DNA from: Cellvibrio fontiphilus_A
Lineage (GTDB): Bacteria > Pseudomonadota > Gammaproteobacteria > Pseudomonadales > Cellvibrionaceae
Length of the DNA stretch: 64,000 bases
Direction: 5' to 3'
Assembly (NCBI RefSeq): GCF_042646205.1
Contig: NZ_JBHRTF010000004.1
Location: 930,001 to 994,000, forward strand
Shown piece after piece: positions 25,055-34,640 of this stretch. The translations under genes and the position numbers were made by a program. A model generated the notes under the pieces. That model worked only from the letters and a program-made list of their open reading frames with translations, searched no databases and had not been told where the DNA came from. The stretch's first letter is position 1. Each line of letters opens with the position of its first letter.

Positions 25055-28000
25055 ATGCCAAAACGTACCGACATAAACAGTATTTTGATTCTCGGCGCTG
25101 GCCCGATTGTTATCGGCCAGGCTTGTGAGTTCGACTACTCTGGCGCCCAAGCCTGTAAAGCCCTGCGTGAAGAGGGTTATCGCGTCATTCTGGTGAACTC
25201 AAACCCGGCCACCATCATGACTGACCCTGCGATGGCCGATGCCACTTACATCGAGCCAATCGAATGGCAAACCGTTGCCAAGATCATTGAGAAAGAGCGC
25301 CCCGACGTAATCCTTCCCACCATGGGCGGCCAAACCGCATTGAACTGCGCGCTGGCACTGGCCAAAAACGGTGTGCTGGAAAAGTACAATGTGGAGTTGA
25401 TCGGCGCGAAAGAAGAAGCCATCAACATGGCGGAAGACCGCAACCTGTTTGATCAGGCGATGAAGCGTATCGGTCTTTCCTGCGCGCGCGCAAAAATCGT
25501 TCACAGTCTGGAAGAAGCCAAAGAAGCACCGAAAGAATTCGGCTTTCCTTGCATTATCCGTCCGTCATTTACCATGGGTGGTTCTGGTGGCGGTATTGCT
25601 TACAACTGGGATGAATTTGAAGAAATTTGTACCCGCGGTTTGGATTTATCGCCCACTAACGAATTATTGATCGACGAATCACTGCTCGGCTGGAAAGAGT
25701 ACGAGATGGAAGTGGTGCGCGACAAAAACGACAACTGCATTATCGTCTGCTCCATCGAAAACTTTGACCCGATGGGCGTGCACACCGGCGACTCAATTAC
25801 CGTTGCACCTGCGCAAACCCTGACCGATAAGGAATACCAAATCATGCGTAATGCATCGATTGCGGTATTGCGTGAAATCGGTGTGGAAACTGGCGGTTCC
25901 AACGTGCAATTTGCAGTGAACCCGGTCGATGGCCGTATGGTAGTGATCGAGATGAACCCGCGTGTATCGCGTTCATCGGCGCTCGCTTCAAAAGCAACTG
26001 GTTTCCCGATTGCAAAAATCGCTGCGAAATTAGCAGTGGGTTACACGCTCGACGAATTGAAAAACGACATCACTGGCGGTGCAACGCCAGCATCGTTTGA
26101 GCCTTCAATCGACTACGTGGTCACCAAAGTTCCGCGCTTCACCTTTGAAAAATTCGGTGATGCCGATGCGCGTTTGACCACGCAAATGAAATCTGTTGGC
26201 GAAGTCATGGCAATTGGCCGTACTTTCCAGGAGTCATTGCAAAAAGCGCTGCGCGGTTTGGAAGTGGGCTCTGCTGGTTTTGAATCCAAAGTGGATGTCA
26301 CCAGCGAAGAAGGCCAGGCAAAAATTCGTCGCGAATTGGCGACTCCAGGTGCTGAGCGTATTTGGTACGTGGGCGATGCCTTCCGCATGGGCATGAGTGT
26401 TAACGATGTCTTTAACCTCTCTAAAATTGACCCATGGTTCTTGGTGCAAATCAAAGAGCTGATTGATCTGGAGCAGTCGCTGCGCGGCAAATCGCTCAAC
26501 CAATTAGATGGCGATCAGCTATTCCGTTTGAAGCGTAAAGGTTTCTCGGATAAGCGTTTGGCCTTGTTGCTCGGTGCCACAGAGAAAGCCGTTCGTCATC
26601 ATCGCCAAGGTCTGAATATTCGTCCGGCTTATAAGCGTGTTGATACTTGTGCGGCTGAATTCTCTACTTCAACTGCTTACATGTATTCGACTTACGAAGA
26701 AGAATGCGAAGCTAACCCGAGTGACAAGAAAAAAATTCTGGTGATCGGCGGTGGCCCCAATCGTATTGGTCAAGGTATCGAATTCGATTACTGCTGTGTG
26801 CATGCTGCACTGGCCATGCGCGAAGACGGTTACGAAACCATTATGGTTAACTGTAACCCCGAAACTGTTTCTACTGATTACGACACCTCTGACCGTTTGT
26901 TCTTTGAACCAGTGACACTGGAAGACGTGTTGGAAATCGTCCACAAAGAAAAGCCAGTGGGTGTTATCGTGCAATTCGGTGGACAAACTCCACTGAAATT
27001 AGCGCGCGCACTTGAAGCAGAAGGCGTACCGATTATTGGTACCAGCCCGGATGCAATCGATAAGGCAGAAGACCGCGAGCGCTTCCAGCAAATGATTAAT
27101 AAACTGGATTTGCTGCAACCGCCAAACGCGATTGTACGTTCACTCGAAGAAGCATTATTGGCAGCCGACAAAGTCGGTTACCCGCTCGTTGTGCGCCCAT
27201 CTTACGTATTGGGTGGCCGTGCGATGGAGATTGTTTATAAAGAAGAAGAGCTGCGCACTTATATGCGCACCGCAGTGCAAGTGTCTGAAGATGCGCCTGT
27301 GTTGCTCGATCATTTCCTGAATAACGCTATCGAAGTGGATATCGACTCAGTCTCTGACGGCAAACAAGTCGTCATTGGCGGCATCATGCAACACATCGAG
27401 CAGTGTGGTGTTCACTCCGGTGACTCTGCGTGTTCACTGCCACCTTATTCCCTGCCAGCCAATGTGCAGGACGATATGCGCGAGATCGTTAAGAAAATGG
27501 CGATTGAGCTGGGCGTTATCGGTTTGATGAATACCCAACTTGCATATCAGGACGGGAAAATTTATGTGATCGAAGTAAACCCACGTGCATCGCGCACTGT
27601 GCCATTCGTTTCGAAATGTATAGGTGTGTCGCTTGCAAAAGTAGCAGCGCGTTGCCAAGCGGGTATTTCGTTGTCTGAGCAAGGCTTTACCAAAGAAATT
27701 ATTCCAGACTATTTCAGTGTAAAGGAAGCTGTATTCCCATTTAATAAATTCCCGGCAGTCGACCCAATTCTTGGGCCTGAGATGAAATCTACCGGTGAGG
27801 TTATGGGTGTTGGTAATACTTTTGGCGAGGCTTATGGTAAATCGCAATTAGGTGCCAATAACCGAATTCCAACTTCAGGCACTGCGTTTATCAGTGTGCG
27901 TGATATGGACAAAGATGGAATTGTCAGCGTTGGTAAAGACTTGGCCGAACTTGGCTTTAAGCTAGTGGCCACTCGCGGTACTGCTGAAGTTTTACAAACA

Positions 28001-28273
28001 GCCGGTTTGACTGTGCAGGTTGTCAATAAAGTACAGGAAGGCCGCCCACACATTGTCGATATGATCAAAAACGATGAAATCGATTTAATTATCAATACAG
28101 TAGAAGGGCGTCAGGCTACACGTGATTCTTCATCAATCCGTCGCAGTGCCGAGAACCATCGTGTCTACTACAACACGACCTTGGCTGCCGGCTTGGCTGT
28201 ATGTATGTCGCTGAAAGAAGTAAAAGATATTGAAGTGCGTCGTCTACAAGACTTGCACAACAGAATCTCTTAA
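25055..28273 (+). CDS. carB: Carbamoyl phosphate synthase large subunit
   Basis: The product is 1072 residues, as in E. coli. It makes carbamoyl phosphate from bicarbonate, ammonia and two ATP. Two homologous ATP-grasp halves are visible: the first starts LGAGPIVIGQACEFDYSG and has GGSGGGIAYN, the second starts GGGPNRIGQGIEFDYCCVH and has VVRPSYVLGGRAMEIVY. The C-terminal allosteric domain, with RGTAEVLQTAGL, carries the effector site. The codon pattern is even across the gene. greA begins ten bases after its stop. Confidence 0.98.
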   Translation: MPKRTDINSILILGAGPIVIGQACEFDYSGAQACKALREEGYRVILVNSNPATIMTDPAMADATYIEPIEWQTVAKIIEKERPDVILPTMGGQTALNCALALAKNGVLEKYNVELIGAKEEAINMAEDRNLFDQAMKRIGLSCARAKIVHSLEEAKEAPKEFGFPCIIRPSFTMGGSGGGIAYNWDEFEEICTRGLDLSPTNELLIDESLLGWKEYEMEVVRDKNDNCIIVCSIENFDPMGVHTGDSITVAPAQTLTDKEYQIMRNASIAVLREIGVETGGSNVQFAVNPVDGRMVVIEMNPRVSRSSALASKATGFPIAKIAAKLAVGYTLDELKNDITGGATPASFEPSIDYVVTKVPRFTFEKFGDADARLTTQMKSVGEVMAIGRTFQESLQKALRGLEVGSAGFESKVDVTSEEGQAKIRRELATPGAERIWYVGDAFRMGMSVNDVFNLSKIDPWFLVQIKELIDLEQSLRGKSLNQLDGDQLFRLKRKGFSDKRLALLLGATEKAVRHHRQGLNIRPAYKRVDTCAAEFSTSTAYMYSTYEEECEANPSDKKKILVIGGGPNRIGQGIEFDYCCVHAALAMREDGYETIMVNCNPETVSTDYDTSDRLFFEPVTLEDVLEIVHKEKPVGVIVQFGGQTPLKLARALEAEGVPIIGTSPDAIDKAEDRERFQQMINKLDLLQPPNAIVRSLEEALLAADKVGYPLVVRPSYVLGGRAMEIVYKEEELRTYMRTAVQVSEDAPVLLDHFLNNAIEVDIDSVSDGKQVVIGGIMQHIEQCGVHSGDSACSLPPYSLPANVQDDMREIVKKMAIELGVIGLMNTQLAYQDGKIYVIEVNPRASRTVPFVSKCIGVSLAKVAARCQAGISLSEQGFTKEIIPDYFSVKEAVFPFNKFPAVDPILGPEMKSTGEVMGVGNTFGEAYGKSQLGANNRIPTSGTAFISVRDMDKDGIVSVGKDLAELGFKLVATRGTAEVLQTAGLTVQVVNKVQEGRPHIVDMIKNDEIDLIINTVEGRQATRDSSSIRRSAENHRVYYNTTLAAGLAVCMSLKEVKDIEVRRLQDLHNRIS

Positions 28274-28283
28274 AGGAACTGCC

Positions 28284-28763
28284 ATGAGCACAAAATTCCC
28301 TATGACTGAACAAGGCGCAGAAAAATTGCGCCTTGAATTGGAAGATCTGAAAAAGGTTCAGCGCCCACGTATTGTTCAGGCAATCGCTGAAGCGCGCGAG
28401 CACGGTGATTTAAAGGAAAATGCTGAATATTCGGCTGCCCGCGAACAACAAAGTTTTTGCGAAGGTCGAATCAATGAAATCGAGGCCAAGCTTTCCAATG
28501 CCCAGATTATCGATGTCACTAAAATACCCCATACAGGCAAAGTGTTGTTTGGGACAACTGTGACTATGATCAATCTGGACACTGATCAGGCCATGACCTA
28601 CCAGATAGTAGGTGATGATGAGGCTGATGTTAAGGCCAACAAGATTTCAGTGAATTCCCCAATTGCTCGTGCGCTTATCGGTAAAGAAGAGGGTGATGTT
28701 GTCGTAGTTAAAACACCCGGTGGCGATGTTGACTATGAAATAGATACTGTTGAGCATCTCTAG
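28284..28763 (+). CDS. greA: Transcription elongation factor GreA
   Basis: The product is 159 residues. It rescues backtracked RNA polymerase by stimulating cleavage of the nascent RNA. The N-terminal coiled coil has the acidic tip in AREHGDLKENAEYSAAREQQ, and the C-terminal FKBP-like domain ends SPIARALIGKEEGDVV. I use the ATG at 28284 with AAGGAACT upstream; an in-frame codon at 28230 would overlap carB by 44 bases. It is ended by a strong terminator. Confidence 0.98.
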   Translation: MSTKFPMTEQGAEKLRLELEDLKKVQRPRIVQAIAEAREHGDLKENAEYSAAREQQSFCEGRINEIEAKLSNAQIIDVTKIPHTGKVLFGTTVTMINLDTDQAMTYQIVGDDEADVKANKISVNSPIARALIGKEEGDVVVVKTPGGDVDYEIDTVEHL

Positions 28764-28778
28764 TCCAATTATCGCTGC

Positions 28779-28808
28779 AAAAAAACCGCCTTTTGGCGGT
28801 TTTTTTGC
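28779..28808 (+). terminator. Intrinsic terminator after greA
   Basis: ACCGCC and GGCGGT pair around TTTT, with A and T tracts on either side. It serves greA; the A tract could also serve the convergent yhbY. Confidence 0.95.
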
Positions 28809-28857
28809 TTTTAATCCGGGCCTCTATTGGGCGCGTCTTTACTTGGACGGGCAAGGG

Positions 28858-29160
28858 CTAGCGGTGCAGATTAGACAGTTTTGGATTGGCTTTTTTATTG
28901 TGACGATAGAGTAAAACAACTTTCCCAATTTCCTGGATGAGTTCAACATTGGGCAGGCTGAGCAACTCGGTAACAAGCTCCTTGCGCTCGTCACGCTCCG
29001 CAATAGCCAGTTTGACTTTGATGAGCTCGTGGTCATCCAGTGCGCGATTGAGTTCTGCAATGACCCCATCACTTAAACCATTACCCGCGATAGTAACTAT
29101 AGGGTTTAATTTGTGGCCAATGGTTCGAAATTGTTTTTTGCGCTCTGTGTTGATCGGCAT
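28858..29160 (-). CDS. yhbY: Ribosome assembly RNA-binding protein YhbY
   Basis: The product is 100 residues, a single CRM domain. It binds pre-50S particles. The family start KKQFRTIGHKLNPIVTIAGNGLSDGV with the GxxG-like loop and the RDERKELVTELLSLPNVELIQEIGKVVLLYR ending are intact. It is convergent with greA and divergent from ftsH. In most gammaproteobacteria rlmE (ftsJ) lies between yhbY and ftsH; here the 234 bases between their starts have no room for it. Confidence 0.95.
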   Translation of the reverse strand: MPINTERKKQFRTIGHKLNPIVTIAGNGLSDGVIAELNRALDDHELIKVKLAIAERDERKELVTELLSLPNVELIQEIGKVVLLYRHNKKANPKLSNLHR

Positions 29161-29394
29161 ACACTTACCTGAAGTAATTAAAGAAGTAATAGTGGCATTC
29201 TACTCCATTATAAGGTTCCAAGGCTTGTTTTTGCCTGTGGCGCCCCCAACTCAAACCATGAAAAGAATCGGCAAATGGTGTCTATCAAGGGTTCTCTGTC
29301 AGGGTTAAACTTGGAAAAAACCGGCGATTTCATGCTGCAGATATGTAAGAATTGTTTAAATTGATCAAAACGAAGTAACTGTGAGGCACTTTCC

Positions 29395-31311
29395 TTGAAC
29401 GATATCACCAAAAATCTCGTGCTCTGGCTGGTTATAGCTGTAGTTCTCTTCAGCGTGTTTGAGGGCTTCAATAAACAGTCAGCGAGTAACACATTGAATT
29501 ACTCTGATTTTATCGCGAGTGTGCGCGACGATCAGGTAAAAGAAGTAACCATCGATGGCTTGGTTATCGAGGGTATTAATCGTGATAACTCAACGTTCAA
29601 AACCATCCGTCCTCAGGTTCAGGACCCCAAGTTAATTGATGATTTATACAATCACAATGTAACGATAAAGGGGCGCGAGGTTGAGCAGCCAAGTTTGTTG
29701 AACCAGCTCTTAGTAGCAAGCTTTCCGATACTAATTATCATTGCAGTGTTCTGGTTTTTTATGCGCCAAATGCAGGGCGGTGCTGGTGGTAAAGGCGGCC
29801 CTATGAGTTTTGGTAAGAGCAAGGCCCGCCTGTTGGGCGAGGATCAGATCAAAACTACCTTCGCTGATGTTGCTGGTGTTGATGAAGCCAAAGAAGAAGT
29901 TCAGGAGTTGGTGCAATATCTACGCGATCCGTCCAAGTTTCAGCGCTTGGGTGGCCAAATTCCACGTGGTGTACTCATGGTTGGTCCACCGGGTACAGGT
30001 AAAACCCTGCTTGCTAAAGCTATTGCGGGTGAAGCCAAGGTTCCTTTCTTCTCAATTTCCGGTTCAGATTTTGTGGAAATGTTTGTTGGTGTAGGTGCTA
30101 GCCGTGTGCGCGACATGTTCGAACAGGCCAAAAAACAAGCGCCCTGTATCATCTTCATCGACGAAATTGATGCGGTAGGCCGCCATCGTGGTGGTGGTCA
30201 CGGCGGTGGTCACGATGAGCGCGAACAGACTCTCAACCAACTGCTGGTAGAGATGGATGGCTTTGAGGGCAATGACGGTGTGATTATTATCGCCGCCACT
30301 AACCGTGCCGATGTTCTTGATAAAGCATTGTTGCGTCCCGGTCGTTTTGACCGTCAGGTGTATGTTGGTTTGCCAGACATCCGCGGCCGTGAACAGATTT
30401 TGAAAGTGCACATGCGTAAGGTGCCACTAGACGAGCGTATCAGTGCTTCCGTTATCGCGCGCGGCACACCTGGCTTTTCAGGTGCGGAACTCGCCAACCT
30501 AGTCAACGAAGCAGCACTGATGGCCGCACGTGGCAATAAGCGCTTGGTTACCATGGAAGATTTCGAAAAAGCGCGCGATAAAATCATGATGGGCGCTGAG
30601 CGTCGCACCATGGTGATGAGTGAGAAGGAAAAAGAAAATACCGCCTACCACGAAGCAGGTCACGCCATAGTAGGTCGTATAGTTCCCGAACACGATCCTG
30701 TGCACAAGGTCACTATCATCCCTCGTGGTCGTGCCTTGGGGGTAACCCAGTTCCTCCCGGAGGCGGATAAGTACAGCATGAGCCGTCGTGCTCTGGAGTC
30801 CAGTATCTGCACTCTATTCGGTGGTCGAATCGCTGAATTAATGACCTTGGGGGAAGAGGGCATTACTACTGGCGCTTCCAATGATATCGAGCGTGCGACT
30901 GCAATCGCCCGCAACATGGTCACTAAATGGGGGTTGTCAGAAAAACTTGGCCCGCTGCACTACGGTGAAGAGGAGGGCATGTATCCTGGTATGGCGAGTC
31001 AGCAATACTCAGATGATACTTCGCGCCACATCGATGAAGAAGTTCGTCGGATCATTGACGATTGTTACAATCGTGCCAAGAAAATTCTGGAAGATAATCG
31101 CGATATCCTTGAAGCGATGAAAGATGCGCTTATGGAGTACGAGACTATCGATGCGGAGCAAGTCGATGATTTGATGGCGCGCCGCAAAGTTCGTCCGCCT
31201 CGTGATTGGAATGATGATGACTTCAATAGCCATCTGCGCGAGAAAGAAGAAAAGAGTAATTCAGGCGACAACCCAGCAGGCCCGATAGGTGGTCCTGCAA
31301 ACACACATTAA
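29395..31311 (+). CDS. ftsH: ATP-dependent zinc metalloprotease FtsH
   Basis: The product is 638 residues. It is the inner-membrane AAA+ protease that degrades unfolded membrane proteins, sigma-32 and LpxC. Two membrane helices (about 7-24 and 103-122) flank the periplasmic domain. Walker A GPPGTGKT lies at 197-204, and the zinc site HEAGH at 419-423. The start is TTG 29395, with GAGG eight bases upstream; the next Met is after the second membrane helix, so no ATG start is possible. A terminator-like hairpin follows before folP. Confidence 0.97.
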   Translation: MNDITKNLVLWLVIAVVLFSVFEGFNKQSASNTLNYSDFIASVRDDQVKEVTIDGLVIEGINRDNSTFKTIRPQVQDPKLIDDLYNHNVTIKGREVEQPSLLNQLLVASFPILIIIAVFWFFMRQMQGGAGGKGGPMSFGKSKARLLGEDQIKTTFADVAGVDEAKEEVQELVQYLRDPSKFQRLGGQIPRGVLMVGPPGTGKTLLAKAIAGEAKVPFFSISGSDFVEMFVGVGASRVRDMFEQAKKQAPCIIFIDEIDAVGRHRGGGHGGGHDEREQTLNQLLVEMDGFEGNDGVIIIAATNRADVLDKALLRPGRFDRQVYVGLPDIRGREQILKVHMRKVPLDERISASVIARGTPGFSGAELANLVNEAALMAARGNKRLVTMEDFEKARDKIMMGAERRTMVMSEKEKENTAYHEAGHAIVGRIVPEHDPVHKVTIIPRGRALGVTQFLPEADKYSMSRRALESSICTLFGGRIAELMTLGEEGITTGASNDIERATAIARNMVTKWGLSEKLGPLHYGEEEGMYPGMASQQYSDDTSRHIDEEVRRIIDDCYNRAKKILEDNRDILEAMKDALMEYETIDAEQVDDLMARRKVRPPRDWNDDDFNSHLREKEEKSNSGDNPAGPIGGPANTH

Positions 31312-31335
31312 TGATTGCTTGCTATTCACTCAACG

Positions 31336-31366
31336 AACCCCGGGCCATCATCCCGGGGTTTTCGTT
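31336..31366 (+). terminator. Intrinsic terminator between ftsH and folP
   Basis: AACCCCGGG and CCCGGGGTT form a nine-pair stem with a seven-base loop, followed by a T-rich TTCGTTT. It lies close after the ftsH stop. Confidence 0.8.
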
Positions 31367-31401
31367 TCGTAATGACCTATCTAAAAAGCTTACATATATC
31401 T

Positions 31402-32262
31402 ATGTCTAGTTACGCTATCTCCTCCAGCATTCGTTGCGGTAAAAAATTATTGGATATTTCTCGCCCAATAGTCATGGGTATTTTAAACACAACGCCTGAT
31501 TCCTTTTCAGATGGTGGAAGTTATTACCAAGGAAAGTGTTTGTCGATAGATCTTGTATTGCGGCGTGCCGAAGAAATGTTAAACCAAGGTGCTCAGATTA
31601 TAGATATAGGTGGAGAGTCAACTCGTCCTGGTGCACCAGTGGTGTCCTCTCAAGAGGAATTAGACAGGGTTATCCCAGCGGTAGAGGCGGTTGTTAATCG
31701 TTTGGGGGCAATAGTATCGGTTGATACGAGTTCGCCCAATGTAATCTCTGAGGCGGCAAAGTACGGAGCAGGTTTGATTAATGATGTGAGGGCCTTGCAG
31801 CGGGAAGGAGCACTGGTTGCTGCAGCAGCAACAGGTCTACCCGTCTGTTTAATGCATATGCAAGGCGAGCCTGATTCTATGCAGAATAGCCCGATCTATG
31901 GTGATGTTGTTGCTCAGGTCAGCGATTTTCTAAGCGCGCGCGCGCTTGCCTGTAAGTCTGCAGGGATAGCGTCTGAGCAAATTTTGCTTGATCCAGGGTT
32001 TGGCTTTGGTAAAACGCTGGCGCATAATCTCGCCCTTTTGGATGGCCTACCGAAGCTCGCGTCATTAGGCTTTCCCTTGTTAGTTGGGATGTCTCGCAAA
32101 TCGATGCTTGGGCATTTGTTGGAGCGACCTGTTGAGCAGCGCTTGGCTGGTAGTTTGGCATTGGCGATGCTTGCTGCCGAACGCGGCGCAGCCATAATTC
32201 GAGTTCACGATGTCGCTGAAACAGTCGATGTATTAAAGGTTCTCGCAGCAACCAAGTGTTAA
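31402..32262 (+). CDS. folP: Dihydropteroate synthase
   Basis: The product is 286 residues from the ATG at 31402. It joins p-aminobenzoate to the pterin in folate synthesis. The motifs MGILNTTPDSFSDGG, DIGGESTRPGA and DPGFGFGKTLAHN are intact. The start is uncertain: ATG 31372 would add ten residues, and neither has a good ribosome site. The earliest in-frame codon at 31315 lies before the terminator hairpin and is unlikely. It sits between ftsH and glmM, the usual order. Confidence 0.95.
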   Translation: MSSYAISSSIRCGKKLLDISRPIVMGILNTTPDSFSDGGSYYQGKCLSIDLVLRRAEEMLNQGAQIIDIGGESTRPGAPVVSSQEELDRVIPAVEAVVNRLGAIVSVDTSSPNVISEAAKYGAGLINDVRALQREGALVAAAATGLPVCLMHMQGEPDSMQNSPIYGDVVAQVSDFLSARALACKSAGIASEQILLDPGFGFGKTLAHNLALLDGLPKLASLGFPLLVGMSRKSMLGHLLERPVEQRLAGSLALAMLAAERGAAIIRVHDVAETVDVLKVLAATKC

Positions 32263-32298
32263 TTAGTTGTATTAAATTTGTCAGCGGAGTAAGGACGT

Positions 32299-33636
32299 AT
32301 GTCTCGCAAGTATTTTGGAACTGATGGTATTCGTGGTCTGGTTGGTGAGTTTCCGATCACTCCGGATTTTATGCTCAAGCTGGGCTGGGCTGCGGGTTGT
32401 GTATTGAAAGATCGTTTTGACGGTCAAAATATGATTTTGATTGGTAAGGATACACGTATCTCCGGTTATATGTTCGAGTCGGCGCTTCAGGCTGGTCTCA
32501 TTAATGCGGGTGTAGATGTCGGTTTACTTGGTCCAATGCCTACCCCCGGCGTTGCTTATTTGACGCGCACTTTTAAGGCTCAGGCTGGCATTGTTATCAG
32601 TGCATCGCATAACAGTTATGTTGATAACGGAATTAAGTTCTTTGGTGGTAATGGCAGTAAGTTGCCCGATGAGCTTGAGGATCTTATCGAGCAGCAATTG
32701 GAAAAGCAGATGTCGACAGCTGAAAAGTTGGGAAAGGCGCGCCGAATTGCTGATGCATCAGGTCGCTATATTGAATTCTGTAAGGGCACTATGCCTTGGG
32801 GTTTTAATCTCAAAGGTATGCATATTGTGCTCGACTGTGCCAACGGCGCGACCTACAACATAGCGCCGGATGTGTTTACTGAGTTGGGTGCTCATGTGAC
32901 TTCGCTTTTTGTGGAACCAAATGGCACCAACATCAATCGCAGTTGTGGCTCTACTAAGCCTGAAGCTTTACAGGAAAAGGTTGTTGAACTCGGTGCTGAT
33001 TTGGGTATTGCCTTTGATGGTGACGGTGATCGTGTGGTTTTTGTTGATCACAAGGGAGAATTGGTTGACGGTGATGAGCTGCTTTACATCATTGCAGCTT
33101 ACCAGCATGAGTATGCAGGTGGTTGTGATGGTGTTGTGGGCACCCTGATGAGCAATTATGGTTTTGAGCTTGGATTGAAAAAACTCAATGTGCCTTTTGC
33201 CCGGGCGAAAGTGGGGGATCGTTACGTTATTGAGCTTATGCGTCAGAACGGTTGGCGTTTGGGTGGAGAGAATTCAGGTCATATAGTTTGCAGTAATGTG
33301 ACTACTACCGGCGACGGGATTATTGCTGCTTTGCAGGTGTTGCTCGCAGTTACAACAATCGGCGAACCCTTGCACAGAATCAAAAAGGCAATGACTAAGT
33401 TGCCGCAAGTAATGATCAATGTGCATATGTCAAAACGTCTCGATCTGAGTAAAAACGCAGAGGTCCAAGTTGCTGTAAAACAGGTTGAGGATAAGCTTGC
33501 TGGTACTGGTAGAGTTTTGTTACGACCATCAGGAACTGAACCAGTGGTAAGAGTAATGGTAGAGGGAGAGGATAAAAAACAAGTCAAAGAGTTGGCGCAA
33601 GAGCTGGCTGCTGCTGTTGAGTCGGCGTTAAATTGA
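32299..33636 (+). CDS. glmM: Phosphoglucosamine mutase
   Basis: The product is 445 residues. It converts glucosamine-6-phosphate to glucosamine-1-phosphate for cell-wall precursors. The phosphoserine loop ISASHNSYVDNG has the catalytic Ser103, and the metal site DGDGDR and the sugar loop GGENSGH are intact, as is the RPSGTEPVVRVMVEG phosphate site. The start MSRKYFGTDGIRG is the family one, with GGAG upstream. The next gene is tpiA after 209 bases. Confidence 0.98.
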   Translation: MSRKYFGTDGIRGLVGEFPITPDFMLKLGWAAGCVLKDRFDGQNMILIGKDTRISGYMFESALQAGLINAGVDVGLLGPMPTPGVAYLTRTFKAQAGIVISASHNSYVDNGIKFFGGNGSKLPDELEDLIEQQLEKQMSTAEKLGKARRIADASGRYIEFCKGTMPWGFNLKGMHIVLDCANGATYNIAPDVFTELGAHVTSLFVEPNGTNINRSCGSTKPEALQEKVVELGADLGIAFDGDGDRVVFVDHKGELVDGDELLYIIAAYQHEYAGGCDGVVGTLMSNYGFELGLKKLNVPFARAKVGDRYVIELMRQNGWRLGGENSGHIVCSNVTTTGDGIIAALQVLLAVTTIGEPLHRIKKAMTKLPQVMINVHMSKRLDLSKNAEVQVAVKQVEDKLAGTGRVLLRPSGTEPVVRVMVEGEDKKQVKELAQELAAAVESALN

Positions 33637-33767
33637 TGTAGGTACAAGGCTGTTTTTATAGGCTTTGCTTTGAGTTTAGGCATGGTACGAAATCTGCCCC
33701 GAATGATTGAATAATGCGCGCAAGTCGAGTCTTCCTTCTTGCCGATTAAAAAAATAGATAAAAATCA

Positions 33768-33823
33768 GGCGCTAACCCAAGATTTTGTTGTATGTTCAAA
33801 CCATCTTGGCTAAGATTAGCGCC
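33768..33823 (+). promoter_or_regulatory. Inverted repeat overlapping the putative tpiA promoter
   Basis: The left arm (33768-33783) and right arm (33803-33823) pair as GGCGCTAA/TTAGCGCC and CCAAGAT/ATCTTGG. Inside it lie a weak -35 TTGTAT (33788-33793) and, 17 bases on, a -10 TAAGAT (33811-33816). A start near 33823 fits the TTG start of tpiA at 33846. Confidence 0.45.
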
Positions 33824-33845
33824 CGCTTTGGGGGAGGTATTGCTG

Positions 33846-34640
33846 TTGAACAAAGCAAGTAACGCCAAGCGTCGCCAACTTATAGTTGGCAACTGGAAAA
33901 TGAACGGTAATCTGCACGAAAATGACGCTTTGCTCACAGCTGTGACTGATGGATGGGGTGCCAGTAAAAACGTCGATGCGGTGATTTGTCCTCCATTTCC
34001 ATACCTGGCTCAGGTGGCAACACTGCTTACTGGTAGCGGGTTAATGTTGGGGGCACAAACAGTCAGCGAGTTTGAGGCTGGCGCACATACTGGCGAAGTA
34101 TCCGCAAAAATGCTCGCAGATTTGGATTGCAAATTTGTGATAATTGGTCACAATGAGCGCCGCCGAATGCAGCGTGAAACTGATCAACAAGTTGCTGAAA
34201 AATTTATTCGACTTCAAGCTGTAGGTTTAACTCCAATACTGTGTGTTGGTGAGTCTCTTGAAGATCGAGAAGAGGGTAAACATTTACAAACCATCGACAG
34301 GCAACTCAATGCAGTGTTTGATGCGGTAGGTATGGAAAGTTTATCTTGTGCTGTTTTAGCTTACGAGCCAGTTTGGGCGGTAGGAACCGGAAAAACAGCA
34401 ACACCAAGTCAAGCTGAAGAAGTTCATTGTTTCATTCGTAAACAGCTTGGTAAGCTCGGTGAAAGTGTAAGAATTTTGTACGGTGGCAGTGTCAAAGCTA
34501 ATAACGCCAGAGATCTATTTGCGTTGGATGATATTGACGGTGCATTGCTTGGCGGCGCTTCACTTAACGCCGACGAGTTTTTAGCAATCTGTAAAGCGGC
34601 CGACAGTTGCTTTACTTCAAACGCTCCAGAGAGCTTGTAA
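33846..34640 (+). CDS. tpiA: Triosephosphate isomerase
   Basis: The product is 264 residues from TTG 33846. It interconverts dihydroxyacetone phosphate and glyceraldehyde-3-phosphate. GNWKMNG with the catalytic Lys, the His of IIGHNERR, the Glu loop AYEPVWAVGTGK and the phosphate loop YGGSVKANN are intact. Note NERR where most have SERR. I choose TTG because GGGGAGG stands eight bases before it and it lies downstream of the putative promoter; the ATG at 33792 overlaps that promoter and would add 18 residues. It shares one base with the secG start (TAATG). Confidence 0.95.
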   Translation: MNKASNAKRRQLIVGNWKMNGNLHENDALLTAVTDGWGASKNVDAVICPPFPYLAQVATLLTGSGLMLGAQTVSEFEAGAHTGEVSAKMLADLDCKFVIIGHNERRRMQRETDQQVAEKFIRLQAVGLTPILCVGESLEDREEGKHLQTIDRQLNAVFDAVGMESLSCAVLAYEPVWAVGTGKTATPSQAEEVHCFIRKQLGKLGESVRILYGGSVKANNARDLFALDDIDGALLGGASLNADEFLAICKAADSCFTSNAPESL

